64,000 nucleotides of DNA from Meloidogyne chitwoodi (taxonomy: Eukaryota; Nematoda; Chromadorea; Rhabditida; Meloidogynidae). The stretch's first letter is position 1. Every line of letters starts with the position of its first letter. The stretch is from NCBI GenBank assembly GCA_015183035.1, contig JACZZP010000001.1, forward strand, positions 186,001 to 250,000, read 5' to 3'. Position numbers and translations under genes: made by a program. This document shows positions 1 to 11,700 of this stretch, one piece after another. Under the pieces are notes generated by a model. That model was given only the letters and a program-made list of their open reading frames with translations, had not been told where the DNA came from and did not search any database.

Positions 1-1428
1 ACAGGAAAATGCATTCTGTAATGCTCGATGTGCTGATTCGGCTCTGTTGTTAGTCCTGTCGTAACCCATAATTGTTCTATCATACATGTTCCATGCTTCA
101 GGACTGAAAAGAGGCCGAGTTCGCGTTCCATTCATAAGTGGCCGACCAGTGTAATTGGTTAGAAACCTTTGTTAAAAACTATTTAAATTTTTAATTCAAT
201 CTCTTACCAGTCCATTAGTGGTTGAATTTGAACCGGTAAAGGTAAGTAGTCGAGTGATATAAGAGCAGGTGTCAGATCCGAGAGTGGTACAAATGCCAAT
301 GATGTTACCATCCTGCATAATTCGGCAAAATCTGCATCAGCCTTGTAAAGCTAATAAAAAATAAAATGAATAAAAATTAAGAATTTACATTTGTAAGTCC
401 AAGTTCTGCTATCCGCTTTTTCATATTACGCACAAGGTGAAAAAGGCAAAAGTGCACTCTAATTCCAGGAAAAACAGTCATAACGGCGCCAACAATTGCC
501 TGTTCAAAATCAATTGAGATGGTCCTTGGTAGAAAATTCGGCCAGATCGCCGTCAACATGTTGAACATTCTTTCATAAAGAAGCATAGACTTTCCAGACA
601 AAAGAGAATAACAAAGCGGGAAAACCCAGTCTCCCCTTCTGAAATTTTTAAAATAAATATAAAACCTCTAAAAATCTTACTTAGCCAAAATTGCAAAAAC
701 TTGACCCGCTCTCGTAAAAATCGCTGGACAGATTGAAAACGTGCCATCAGCAAATATATTCTCTGCATGATCCACCCATTCTCCATAAGTTTCACGTCCA
801 AAAATAATAATACTAAAATTTTAAAAGTAAAAATAAATTTAATAATATCATAACCGGTGCATTTTTCCATCATGATTGAATGGACCAGAGTCAGCTAAAA
901 CGAAAGCTTCTTCTTGATCTTCTGATCGTTGGTAAATACGATACGCATGGGGAATGTCAAGTTCTTCAAGTGTTGTAGGATTGCCCGGAGGCACTTGGTC
1001 TGCATGTCTTGCCCGTAAAATAATCTAAACATTTTATGTTTATTTTTTTATTGCCAACCTTTTTTGTAGCGTTTTTTGAAGGAATTGCAGCTAGTACTGG
1101 ACTAGGTTTATTTTGAAGAACAACTGCCCTAATCATTGATGGATTTTCCATTGTTTCAAGTGCCCGTCTTTTTATTGCAGTTGTAGCGCGTTTTGATTCA
1201 ATTTTGACGACATTTGTGTTGCAACTGTGTTTATTAGAAGACTTTAATTACTTCGTTTTGCAAGTTAGTCCACACTCGGCCTTTACAACCTGTGCCGTTT
1301 TCATCCCTTGAAGAAATACAGCGCCAAAACATTGCTGTGCCATCTTTTTTCATTTTATCCTCTACATAAAGAAAACCTTCATGCTCCAATGTTGCCTTTC
1401 CACGAATAGTTTCAATATCTTGCGCCAT
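1..1428 (-). pseudogene. Mutator-like (MULE) transposase with FLYWCH zinc finger, partial and probably frameshifted
   Basis: This is a DNA-transposon-derived gene on the minus strand whose 3' part leaves the window. The first exon (start 1428) encodes a FLYWCH-type finger (GFLYVEDKMKKDGTAMFWRC, then C-x-G-R-V-W). Later exons, joined by short introns near 1030-1065, 800-850, 630-680 and 340-390, give the usual MULE order. First comes a linker with the phrase DIPHAYRIYQ, then ADGTFSICPAIF, then a DDE-type core around SIDFEQAIVGAVMTVFPG and VHFCLFHLVRNMKK, and finally RTNNRAESAHRALQNAF at the window edge. The finger exon runs into stops at about 1236, and the continuation (CNTNVVKIE) is in another frame. 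The only candidate intron there is about 18 nt, so I infer a frameshift. The rest is intact enough that it could instead be a recently active or domesticated copy. Confidence 0.8.
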
Positions 1429-1549
1429 TTAAATTTAAATAATCCTAAAAATAAATCAAATACATATATAGTATAAAGATAAATAAAAAATAATGGAAAA
1501 AAGAAACGAAAAAATTTTTTAAATTCGAAAATTATAAATTTAAAATTCT

Positions 1550-1695
1550 GTCGGTAAAATGGAACTTTTTCAACGGTCGGTCAAATGGCGTCGGTAAGAC
1601 GGCCGTCGGTCAAACGGCATCGGTAAAACGGCTGTCGGTCAAAATCTGTCGGTCAAATCCTATCGCGGAAACGGCGTCGGTGAAATGACTCGCTC
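1550..1695. repeat. Short degenerate tandem repeat (GTCGGTCAAACGG units)
   Basis: About ten imperfect units of roughly 13-16 nt, alternating between GTCGGTCAAACGGC and ATCGGTAAAACGGC forms, form a locally G+C-rich block in an A+T-rich intergenic stretch. It lies upstream of the MULE remnant. The rest of 1435-2150 shows no gene. Confidence 0.7.
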
Positions 1696-2150
1696 CCAGT
1701 GATCTAGCCAATTTGCGTTCTGTCGAATTAATTGGTGTTTTATGGTCAGAACCAGCAAATTCAGTAGATAATAATTCTATAACATTTATTGGGTTAATAA
1801 TATCCATGTTAGCTAAAATAGATTTTATTAATTAAAATAAAATGAAGTAAAATCAAATTAAGGCGATTAAGTTTAAAAAAGTTAACAAAACGAAGAAAAA
1901 GGGAAAAGTAAACGCAGGCAATGAAGGCGAAAGTAGTCTCTAGCTTCCTCCTTAATGTCTCTAGTTTTCCTTTTTATCTCTAATTCTCTTTATTTAACAT
2001 ACTATTCCGCGTCTAGTTGGACTTTACCCCAATAAAACTTTTCTTGTCCCAATTAATATTTTAACATTCTTTCTTTAAATCTTTTAATTTTTTTTAATTT
2101 TATTTTAGCTAAAATTGAACTATTTTAGATTTCTATTTCTATATCAGTCT

Positions 2151-2422
2151 ATGCCTGAAAAGGAGCGTCGTTTAATTAAATTTGCAGAATATTTAGCTTC
2201 CTGTAGTAAAGAGGTTTATTTTTATTTAATTTATTTAATTTTTTTTAAATTTAAGGCATCAGATTACGGCAAGTGTGTTGCATCAAAATCAGAAAAAGTT
2301 GGAAAAGGAGATTGTCAAGCAGAATTTGAAAGACTTTTCAATTGTTTTAAGAAAAATGTAAGTGAAAATTTAGTATTTTAATTTTTTAAATTTTTAAGAA
2401 ATCAAAAGCATTAAACAAGTAA
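2151..2422 (+). CDS. NDUFAF8-like twin CX9C mitochondrial protein
   Basis: Predicted 62-residue protein from three exons (2151-2213, 2256-2357, 2399-2422). It contains two perfect CX9C motifs: C-SKEASDYGK-C, assembled across the first splice junction, and C-QAEFERLFN-C. The arrangement, the size, and the phrases YGKCV and EFERLFNCF match NDUFAF8 (C17orf89), a complex I assembly factor. In that family the cysteines form two disulfides after import into the intermembrane space by Mia40. The start was chosen as the first in-frame Met giving family-like length. The stop lies only 3 nt before the UTP23 start. Other CHCH proteins are possible, but the second motif is a specific match. Confidence 0.78.
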
Positions 2423-2425
2423 AAA

Positions 2426-3248
2426 ATGAAAGTAAAACGACTTAAAAGAGCTTCAAGAGTTTTAACATTTTTTCGTTACAAATTTGGATATATTCCTCCC
2501 TATTCAATTTTATTAGACGGAACTTTTTGTCAAGAAGCATTAAAATGTCAAATTAATTTGCGTGAACAATTACCAAAATATTTGAGGGATGAAGCTTTGG
2601 AAATGTTTGTAACAGAATGTGTTTTGAATGAATTAGGTTTATTTACTTTAATTGACTCAACATTAATTTTAATAAATATTTAGAAAAACTAGGAAAGCCT
2701 TTATATGGTGCCTTTTGTATTGCTCAACAATTTAAAGTAGCCAAATGCCCCCATCGACCACTTCGTTCAGCTGCTGATTGTATTGCTCATATGTCTAGAC
2801 GTTCACAAAAAAATAATCAAAATAATACTCAAAAGAAAAAGGTTTTTTATTTTGTTGCAACACAAGATCCAGCATTGCTACAAAAATTGAGAACTTTGGG
2901 TGGTGTTCCGTTAATGTCAATTCGTTATAATACTATTTTATTGGAAAAGGTTTGATAATAAAAAAAATATTTTCAAGTTAAATTAATTTTATAAAGCCTT
3001 CCGAAGAAAGTGAAAAAGTTGCTGAATCTTCAATAATCAAAAATGAGCCTGATGAGCTTCAAAGAGTGCGACAACTAAGAAAAGTTGAATTAGGAGAAGA
3101 AGCACCAAAACATCGAAAAAGAAAAGCAAAGGGACCAAATCCGCTTTCTTGTAAAAAGAAAAAGAGAGTAAAAAGAAATGATGAAAATATTCCTGGTGCA
3201 TTTGGAAAAAGAAAAAAGATGAGTAAGATAAAGGATAAGATGTTATAA
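2426..3248 (+). CDS. UTP23: rRNA-processing protein UTP23 (PIN-like, SSU processome)
   Basis: Three exons (2426-2636, 2684-2949, 2997-3248) give a 242-residue protein. The N-terminus KRASRVLTFFRYKFG and LLDGTFCQEAL is the UTP23/FCF1 PIN-like signature. The central region holds cysteines before and after the first junction (TECVLNE, then KCPHRP), and the phrase FVATQDPALLQKLRTLGGVP closely follows human UTP23. The tail is highly basic, with GPNPLSCKKKKR, a motif also seen in the human protein, and probably acts in nucleolar targeting and RNA binding. UTP23 works in early cleavage of pre-18S rRNA and release of snR30/U17. Its start lies 3 nt after the stop of the upstream twin CX9C gene, so both reading frames may be carried on one primary transcript. 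Confidence 0.9.
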
Positions 3249-3855
3249 AAAAGGTTTAATTATTAGAAACTTGAAATTACAATTTTAATAAAAACTTGAA
3301 ATCAGAATTTTAATAAATAAACTTGAAATTACAATTTTAATAAATAAACTTGAATTTACAATTTTAATAAAAAACTTGAAATCAGAATTTTTTCATTTAG
3401 CTTCTATATTTCGGTCTCGGGTACATAAACAAATCTGAAACAAATGTCTTATTTTATTATTATTTTTTACAATCTTGTAGCTAAATCCTCTTGCAAAATA
3501 TGAAATTGACTCAAATTTTAATAAATTTTGTTAATAAAAAAATATATAAAATATTTTACATAATTTAAAATTTGAATATTTATTATTTTTAAATTAATTT
3601 TAAAATAGGAGAGTTTTTTTGTTATCAGTTATTTAATATTATTCTCACTACTATATTAATTTTCTTATCAGATCCGTAATTAATTTTTTTAAGTCTTTAA
3701 ATATGAGTAATATTTTATCAAACAGCACCTTCTATCATTTTTGCCTATCATTCGGAAGAAATTTACATCATTTTTATTAATTTATATAATTTATTTAATT
3801 TTTTGTGTTTATTTTTTGCTCATAATTTTAGAAATATTTTAATAAAATAATAATT
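3249..3855. other. Intergenic, with A+T-rich short repeats
   Basis: No gene is seen. Positions 3268-3390 hold four or five near-copies of a unit resembling AACTTGAAATTACAATTTTA, the same short repeat found in many introns of this window. The rest is simple A+T-rich DNA. Confidence 0.6.
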
Positions 3856-6204
3856 ATGTCTTATTTATTTTTAAATATTTCTCTTCTGGTAATTATTTTT
3901 GGCTTTTCTGCAGGGTAAAAATAAATTTATTTAATTAAACATAACTAGTTAAGCTTACAAAACACAAGAGAAAACTTACTAAAATCAGAAAATAATTCTG
4001 GTAAAATATGGGCAGTATTAGTTGCTGGATCTAATGGCTGGTGGAATTATAGACATCAGATAAATAATTAAAAATATAAAAATAAATAATATTTTTGTTT
4101 TAAGCAGATATTTGCCACGCATACCATACCCTTGTTAATCATGGGATTAATCCGGAAAATATTATTACAATGATGTATGATGATATTGCTAATAATACAG
4201 AGTAAGTTTATTAAAAATAAAGTAAATTACAATCGTGTAAAAATACAAAAGTTTACAATTTAACATAAAATACAAATTAAATGAGTGTGATAATTGTAAT
4301 TCCGGATGAAATACATAAAGTTTATTTATTCCAAGTTTATTTATTCAAAGTTTATTTATATAATTGTAATTCCGGATAAAATACAATAAGTTTATTTATT
4401 CCAAGTTTATTTATTCAAAGTTTATTTGTTTAAGTTTATTTGTTTATAAAATACAAAAAATAAAGTTCCGGAAAAATAATAAATTATAAAATACAATAAT
4501 TTTTTAAATATTACAGAAATCCTCACAGAGGCAAAATCTTTAACAATCCCGATGGAAAAGATGTTTATGCTGGTAATTAAAACTTACAAATTATTTTTAA
4601 TTAAATTCTAGGTGTTCGTATTGATTACAAAAATAAAGATGTTACTCCGGAAAATTTTGCAGCCGTTCTACTTGGGGATAGTCAGGCAACAGAGGGTAAA
4701 CGAGTACTTAAAAGGTGTTAAAATTTATTTAAATTTTTTTTTAAAATTATTTTAATTTTTTTTAATTATTTTTTTCAGTACAAAAGAAGACAAAGTTTTT
4801 ATTTATTTCACTGATCACGGTGCTACTGGATTAATTGGATTTCCCTCTGATATTGTTAAATTTATTTTGAAATTTTTTTTTGGAATTTTTATTTTTAGAT
4901 GACAGTAAAAAATTTATCTGATACACTTATTGCAATGAATAAAAAAGGAAAATATAAAGAATTAACTTTTTATTTGGAAGCGTGTGAATCTGGCTCTATG
5001 TTTGATGAACATATGCCTGAAAATTTAAAAAGTAAATTTAAAAAAAGTTTATTTTTTATTAATAAAAATGTATTTTATTTTATAAAAAAATAATTTTTTA
5101 AAGTTTATGCAATGACTGCAGCAAATGGGCACGAGTCAAGTTGGGGTTGTTATTGCGATACTGAAATTCTTCCAGGCAATTGTTTGGGTGATTTGTTCTC
5201 TGTTAATTGGATGGATGATACTGATAAAGTATTTTTTAAAAAAATACTTTTTTATTAAAAAAAATATTTTTTAAAAATTTATTTTATAAATTTAAAGGAA
5301 AATTTATTACATGAAACATTGGCCCGTCAATTCCGTATTGTAAGACGAAAAACAGACAAAAGCCATGTCCAAACTTTTGGAAGTATAAATATTAAGCATG
5401 AACACGTTTCTGAATTTATGGGATCAAAAGAGCCTAATAGAAGCAGAAAAAATGTAAAAAAAAATATTTAAAGCTAAAATAAATATTTTTTAGCAATATC
5501 AGTATAAGCCTAGAGACTTTTCTATGTACCCTTCAAGGTATTTAAAAATAAAAATTATTTTTTTTTAATAATTTTTATTTAATTTGAGGGATATTCCCCT
5601 ATTTTTGCTTGCGAAAAAATTACAAACTAATGGCAATGATAAAATGACTATAAATGCTCTTCAGACGTTACAGAAAGTTTTTTTATTAAAAAAACTTTTT
5701 TTTAATTTAAAAAATTTAGAAACGTCGTTATATGGAAAAACAAATAACTCAAATAGTTGAAAAGCTAATTAGTGACCCTGTAGAACAATTACAAATATTA
5801 ACAATATATCCAACAAGAATTACAAATGTGGAATGTCATAACAGTGTTATGCATAATTTTAATAGAGCTTGCTTTAATTTCTCTGAAGTATGAATTTATT
5901 TTTAAAAATAGTTTTACAATAAAGAAACTTGAATTACAATTACTAATAATTAAAGTTTAATTTACAATAAAACTTGGAATTTACAATTCTTAAATAAACT
6001 TTAAAATAAATAAACTTGAAATTAAATAAACTTGAAACTAAATAAACTTAAAATCAGAATTTAATTTAGAATTCTTATGCAATGAAGTATGCCTTTGTAT
6101 TAACTAATTTATGTGAACGAGGAATTGAAGCAAATAAAATTGAAGCAGTTATGAAGAAACATTGTATGCAATCTGAAGTTACTACTATTAGAGGAATTAT
6201 ATAA
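3856..6204 (+). CDS. Legumain-type asparaginyl endopeptidase (C13 family)
   Basis: This is a secreted or lysosomal cysteine protease that cleaves after Asn. The start at 3856 gives a hydrophobic signal peptide ([19 protein letters not shown]) before the family core. Visible family blocks in order are [26 protein letters not shown], the catalytic His in YFTDHGA, and the catalytic Cys in [10 protein letters not shown]. Next are [15 protein letters not shown] with the sequence that closes the active-site domain, and a C-terminal prodomain-like region with conserved cysteines (VECHNS, RACFNF, LCERG) ending at 6204. About ten exons are joined by short introns. The intron between YRHQ and ADICHAYH (about 4060-4103) has no GT or GC donor and no frame-preserving AG acceptor, so this copy may be miscalled or damaged there. 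The intron at 4207-4516 carries repeats with ATTCCGGATAAAATACA. Confidence 0.9.
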
Positions 6205-6693
6205 GAAAAAATATTTTTGATTAAGTTTGATTAATTTACAAAATTTTAAATTTGTTTTCACTTTTAAAATTAAATTTCAGCTTATTGTTTTTTATTTTTT
6301 GCACATTTTACGACCTAAAAACATATTTTTATTTTCTATTATAAGCATTTAACTTTGGTTTTTTTAATTTTTTGCAAAATAACTAGCAAATAAACTTATT
6401 AAAAATGGAGAACACATTTAGGATATTTTTTGGCCTTTTTAATTTAAAGGTTTATCTTTACGACATGTGTGAATGTGGGCGGTTTTCAGGTCTTGTTGCA
6501 TTAAAGTTTAAATTTCAAGTTTATTTATTGTAAATTACAATTTTTAGTTTATTTATTGCAAACTTAATTTCAATTACATTTATCATAAATGTTTTAAGTT
6601 TATATTAAATTGTAAATTAAGATTAATTAAAAATACCAAGTTTGTATTTTCTTCTTCAATTTGTAAAACTTTTTAATCTAATAACTTCAACTT
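6205..6693. other. Intergenic between legumain and troponin C
   Basis: No gene is seen. Positions 6495-6720 are rich in the window-wide short repeat (AAGTTTATTTATTGTAAATTACAATT and its reverse complement in variants). This stretch should include the troponin C promoter, but no clear motif is evident. Confidence 0.5.
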
Positions 6694-7500
6694 ATGGTAA
6701 GTTTGTAAATACAACTTTCTTTCAATCATTTACAATCTAGGCATCTTATGGGCGAGAAGATATAGACGAAATTTTAGCTGAGATTGATGGATCTTTAATA
6801 GAGGGTAAATTTATTTTTTCAGATTTATTTGAAGTTTAATCTTAAGAATATGAAAAATTTTTTGACCGATTTGACAAACACAATCATGGGTAAATTAAAT
6901 TATATTAATTAATAAAATTAGGTATATTATGGCTACACAAATCGGGCAAATTATGAGAGCTATGGATCAAGAATTTGATGAACGTACTTTAAGAAGGTCT
7001 TTTTTTTAATTATTTTGATTAATTAGCTTTTTAAATGATTTTTAATAATAGACTTATCCGTAAATTTGATGCTGATGGCTCTGGAAAAATTGAATTTGAT
7101 GAGTTTTGTGCTTTAGTCTATACAGTTAATAAGGATTTTTTTTAATAAAAATATTTTAATTTAAAATTAAATAGGTTGCTAATAGTGTAGATAAGGAAAC
7201 TCTTAGACGCGAACTCCGTGAAGCCTTTCGTCTCTTCGACAAAGAAGTGAAAAAAAATGAAAAATGTTTAAAAATTTAAATAATATTTAGGGAAATGGAT
7301 ATATATCAACCATAACGCTTAAAGAGTTACTTAAAGAAATTGCCCCAGATTTGAGTTCAGAAGAATTGGCAAGTGCTGTAGATGATATTGACCAAGATGG
7401 GTCGGGAAAAATTGAATTTGAGGGTAATTTAAAAATTGTGAAAGTTTATTTAAAAATAATTTTAGAGTTTTGGGAGTTGATGGCTGGAGAAGAAGAATAA
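6694..7500 (+). CDS. Troponin C, body-wall muscle type (PAT-10/TNC-1 ortholog)
   Basis: This is the calcium-binding subunit of the muscle thin-filament troponin complex. The spliced protein is about 160 residues, with four EF-hand regions. The second (DADGSGKIEFDEF) and fourth (DQDGSGKIEFEEF) are canonical loops. The first (DKHNHGYIMATQ) and third (DKEGNGYISTIT) are degenerate or partial, as in nematode TnC. Runs such as IGQIMRAMDQ, FCALVYTVAN and FWELMAGEEE closely match C. elegans PAT-10. The coding sequence appears to begin with an exon holding only the ATG (6694-6696), directly followed by GTAAGTTT. The next exon starts at 6741. Further introns split the frame near 6804, 6892, 6996, 7119, 7246 and 7423, all with GT donors. 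Confidence 0.9.
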
Positions 7501-8766
7501 AAAGATGTATAATAAAAAGAAAAATGAAGAAAATATTTTTTAGAAAGTAAATATATTAGGCTATTTTGTATTTTTCTTACGAAAAATTTTTTTCTTAAAT
7601 ATCCTAACGTTCAATTTACACTTTTAAATTGTAAAACTGGGTCAAACATTTTCACAAAAAAAGATTATCCTCTTCTTATATGTAGTCAATTAGCTATTGG
7701 TAAGCTCTTGTTATTTCTGGCTTTTCCTTTTTAATCTATTAATATATTTATTTATATACAACTACTTTTTATTATGTAGAGCAGAATAATATTCTCAGAA
7801 CAAACAACATTAAGTTGTCTAAAATTGTAAATTATAATACAATTTCAAGTTTATTTATTGTAAATTACAATTCCAACTTTATTACAATCCTAAGTTTAGC
7901 ATGTAAATTTAAGTTTATTTATTGTAAATTTAAGTTTCAAGTTTATGTATTTGTAAATTTAAGTTTCAAATTTATTATTGTAAATTTAAGTTTCAAGTTT
8001 ATTTATTGTAAATTACAATTTAAAGTTTATTTATTGTAAATTACAATTACAATCTCAAGATTATTTTTTGTTTTAATTAATTTTCTGTTTAAATTAATTT
8101 ATCAATATCTACAAATAAAAATAATTTTTTCGCTAATCATTGACTAAAACCAATTTTGTTGCTTTAAGACTTGTATATAATCTCTCTTGTTCTCTCGCAT
8201 TTTATGCTACTTTGACAAATCTCTCTCCTATTTAATATTAAAAAAGCAACCGGCTAATCTAAACGAAAAATCCATTAATTCATTTTTGTATATATTTGTG
8301 TGAACATTAATCAACAGGACGAGATTTACGCTAATATTTTCTTTATTTTAAATTATAAAATATTCGTCATTTGAAAGAGTTCACAAATGAGTATATTTTT
8401 AAATAATACTCAGTACCTATAATTTCAAAAACTATTTTTTATGATTGATTATATTCATAATACCTTAAATATATTTATAAAAAAGCAAAAGTGTAGCAAA
8501 AAATCGCGCACATCTTTTGCTTATATCCCAACTCTGTGGGAGGTATTAAAGAAAAAATAAGGAAAGGCCTGCTTTTTTAATATTATTTATTCCTACCAGT
8601 TCCGCTCACAATTGCATAACTATAATTACTATTAAAGGCGCAGAAACTTTTATTAAAAGCATAACTTAATTACTATTAAAGGCGCATAAAAATGCTTTAA
8701 AAATATAAAAATCGTTTTAGAAAAATTTTTTAATTTAAAAATATGTATTATTTTTTAAACAGATAA
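7501..8766. other. Intergenic, repeat-rich
   Basis: No gene is seen. Positions 7830-8060 consist of about eight copies of a 25-30 nt unit (TTTATTTATTGTAAATTACAATT and variants), and the apparent open frame there is just this repeat. Positions 8615-8695 hold two copies of ATTACTATTAAAGGCGCA about 45 nt apart. Confidence 0.6.
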
Positions 8767-11700
8767 ATGAGTGGTAGAACAACAATTAAAACAGATGAAA
8801 AAAATAAAAAAAATAATTTATTAAAAAATTTATTTTTAAATAAATCTACTAAAAACAATAAAAATATTTATTCTGATTATTATTTAATTATTCCTAAAAC
8901 GGGTGATTATTTTATTTCATTTTTAATATTAAAAATTGTAAATATCTGGTCATTTAATTATTTAAAACTTGAAAGAAGACGAAAAATACAAAGAAGATTA
9001 CAACAATTTTTAGCTTCTTTTATTTTTACAAACTTATTTGTTTTTCAATTACTTTTTGTACTTTTTACTACTCTAATTAATTCGGTAACTTTGGCACAGC
9101 AGAATAATAGGGGTTGGTAGTTAATTCTTCAATTGTATAAAACAGAATTTGTAATTTTACAAAACTTGAATATTCAGTTGTAAAACGAATATTCTGAATT
9201 TATAATTTTATAAAACTTGAATATTCTTAATTGTAATTTTACAAAACTTGAATATTCTGAATTTTATTTTTGTAAAACTTGAATTGTAATAGAATAAAAA
9301 ATATTTTTAGTACAAGTGCAAGGTATAGCAGATCCATCTACACAATTGCAGCAATTATTGACAACTCCTCAAAATCCAGGCATAGTATATTTTATAATTA
9401 TATGATTAATAGTTTAAATTATTTTTAAAATTTATTTAAAGTTTTTTATTTATTTTTTAATTGTAATCTTTCAGGTATAATAAGTCGTGTCTCTCAGTCT
9501 GGATTAAACTTGCTAGCGGGTAATTATGTATAATCATTTTCATTGTTTTTTAATTAGATTATTTACGTGTCCGTGTCCTTCGCTTTACCCGCACCAATGC
9601 TCTTCAATACAATTTTTCTGTACCATTATCTAGCCATAATGTTTTTTAATTTTAATTATTTTTAAAATTAATAATTTTAAGATTGAAGTTTCTATTAATT
9701 CTCTGGATACGATGAATTTTGATACAGCAGCCTTTCAATCTTGGCTAGGTGTTAATTCTAACAAAGAACTTTTATGGATTGTAAAATATTTAAAATTATA
9801 TTCTCTAAAAATTAAAAATTTAGGGTAGTGAGTTCCGAGCTGCAATTAACACGCAAATCCAATTGAAAATGCTTGTTGAACACCGTGAACTTTTCGCAAC
9901 TCAGAAGGTTCCTCTTAGATTAGAAAAGGTGCGAATAGAATTAATCCTGGGACCAGCAGTGAATGCAGATGGTCACTTGAGAACAGGCAAGTTTATTTAT
10001 TTTTAAATATTTTTAACAATTTATAATCAGAATTTTTGTATTTTTCAGATATTATCCAATGCAGAATTGTTTCAGGTGAACTTCTCTTTGAGAATCTCTT
10101 TCGTGACGCTGCAAATTTAAGTGTGTTTGTGCCATTAGTACATCAAGTGACATTGACAAAGCTGTCTGAGGCAAATGGCAAAAATATAAAATATATAAAA
10201 ATTATTCAAAAAATAAAAAAATATATAATTTATTGACAATTGATGATTTTAATAATTACAAATAATTAATTTAGATGATTTGTCCAATTTTTGTTGCAGA
10301 ATTAGGTCCTGTTATTGCAAACCGATTGTTAAATTCGCCCTTGAGCACAGCACTTTTTGATCATTACTTTCTCAACGTTGGGCTCACTAGTAATAATTTT
10401 TTCTTTTATTTTAAGTTGTAAACTTGAAATTAAACTTGAAATTAAACTTAAACTTAAGTTTACTTTGTAAATTAAATAAAAAAGGTTGATCTTGAAAATT
10501 ACATTGTAAAACTTGAAGTTAAAACTTTAATTTTTATTTAAAGTTGTAAACTTGAAATTAAAACTCAAGTTTAATTTGTAAATTAAATAAAAAAGGTTGC
10601 AACTTGAAAATTACAATTGTTGTAAAACTTTAAGTTGCAATAATTAATTTCCTCTTTCTATTTCATGTGGAATACTTTACCAACAATCGCCAACTGATTC
10701 TCCCAATACTACTACAATTATTACAAATTCTAACACTGATTTAAATAATTCTTCTATAATTCTTTTTCATCGTGGAAATGTTTTTGGAATTCTTCGACAA
10801 GGCAAAACACGTATCAATGATTTTCGATTGCCCTTTACTGCTCCCCCAATCTTCCCTAATCTTATTGGAGGTCTTGCTACAGGAAAAAAAGGATTTAAAC
10901 ATAAAATAATGTCTTCATTTCAACTATCAAATTATACTTTTGCAAGCCTTTTCTTTTGGATGGTTTATAAAAATTAATAAAAATAATAATAATTTATTTA
11001 GGACCAATATCGCAAATTTGACTACGAAATTAGTCAATCTACAATAAAGGATCCAGAAGTAGCTGGATATTTAAGAACAGAATGTGGAGCTAAAGAGATA
11101 TGTGCAGGAACTCTCTTTCCTGGTCTTTTTTAATTTTTTTTAATTTAAAATGTTAATTTATCTAGTATAGCTCTTTCTAAAAATTTCCCAAATGGAGTTG
11201 TTGCGATTAGAACTAGAACTAGCTCGTTTCCCACAGTGTTGTTTCAACGTGGCCGAGGAATAGTTCTTGTTGAAAGTAGAATAGATGCATTTGTAAATGT
11301 AATATATATTAAATAATATTTAATATTTATTTTCCTTCAGTATTCCTCACAGCAACAAAATCGCCGATTTTTAAGTGCAAATATGCATGCACGACTTAAT
11401 CTACAAAATGCAACCTTTTTGGATTATTTATTTCGTGCTGAGTTGGCAATTGACACATTTGATATTTCTAATGTTGTCAGTATGGGTGAGAATCTTGAGA
11501 TAATTTTTAAGGTTAAAATATACTGTAGTTGATGGAATTGATGCTGGCTCAATAGAATTTCTTGTAAATGCACTTAATGAGTTGATTATCGCAGAGGATA
11601 TGAAACGCAAACTTCAAGACGGTAAAAACAATTATTAAATTTAGTATTTAATTACAAACAGTCTAATATTATTTTTTAAAGTTTAAAAATACAAACTCAA

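Noticed and set aside
7815..8039. Plus-strand open frame
   Set aside because: Made entirely of the dispersed A+T repeat, with no start context or homology.
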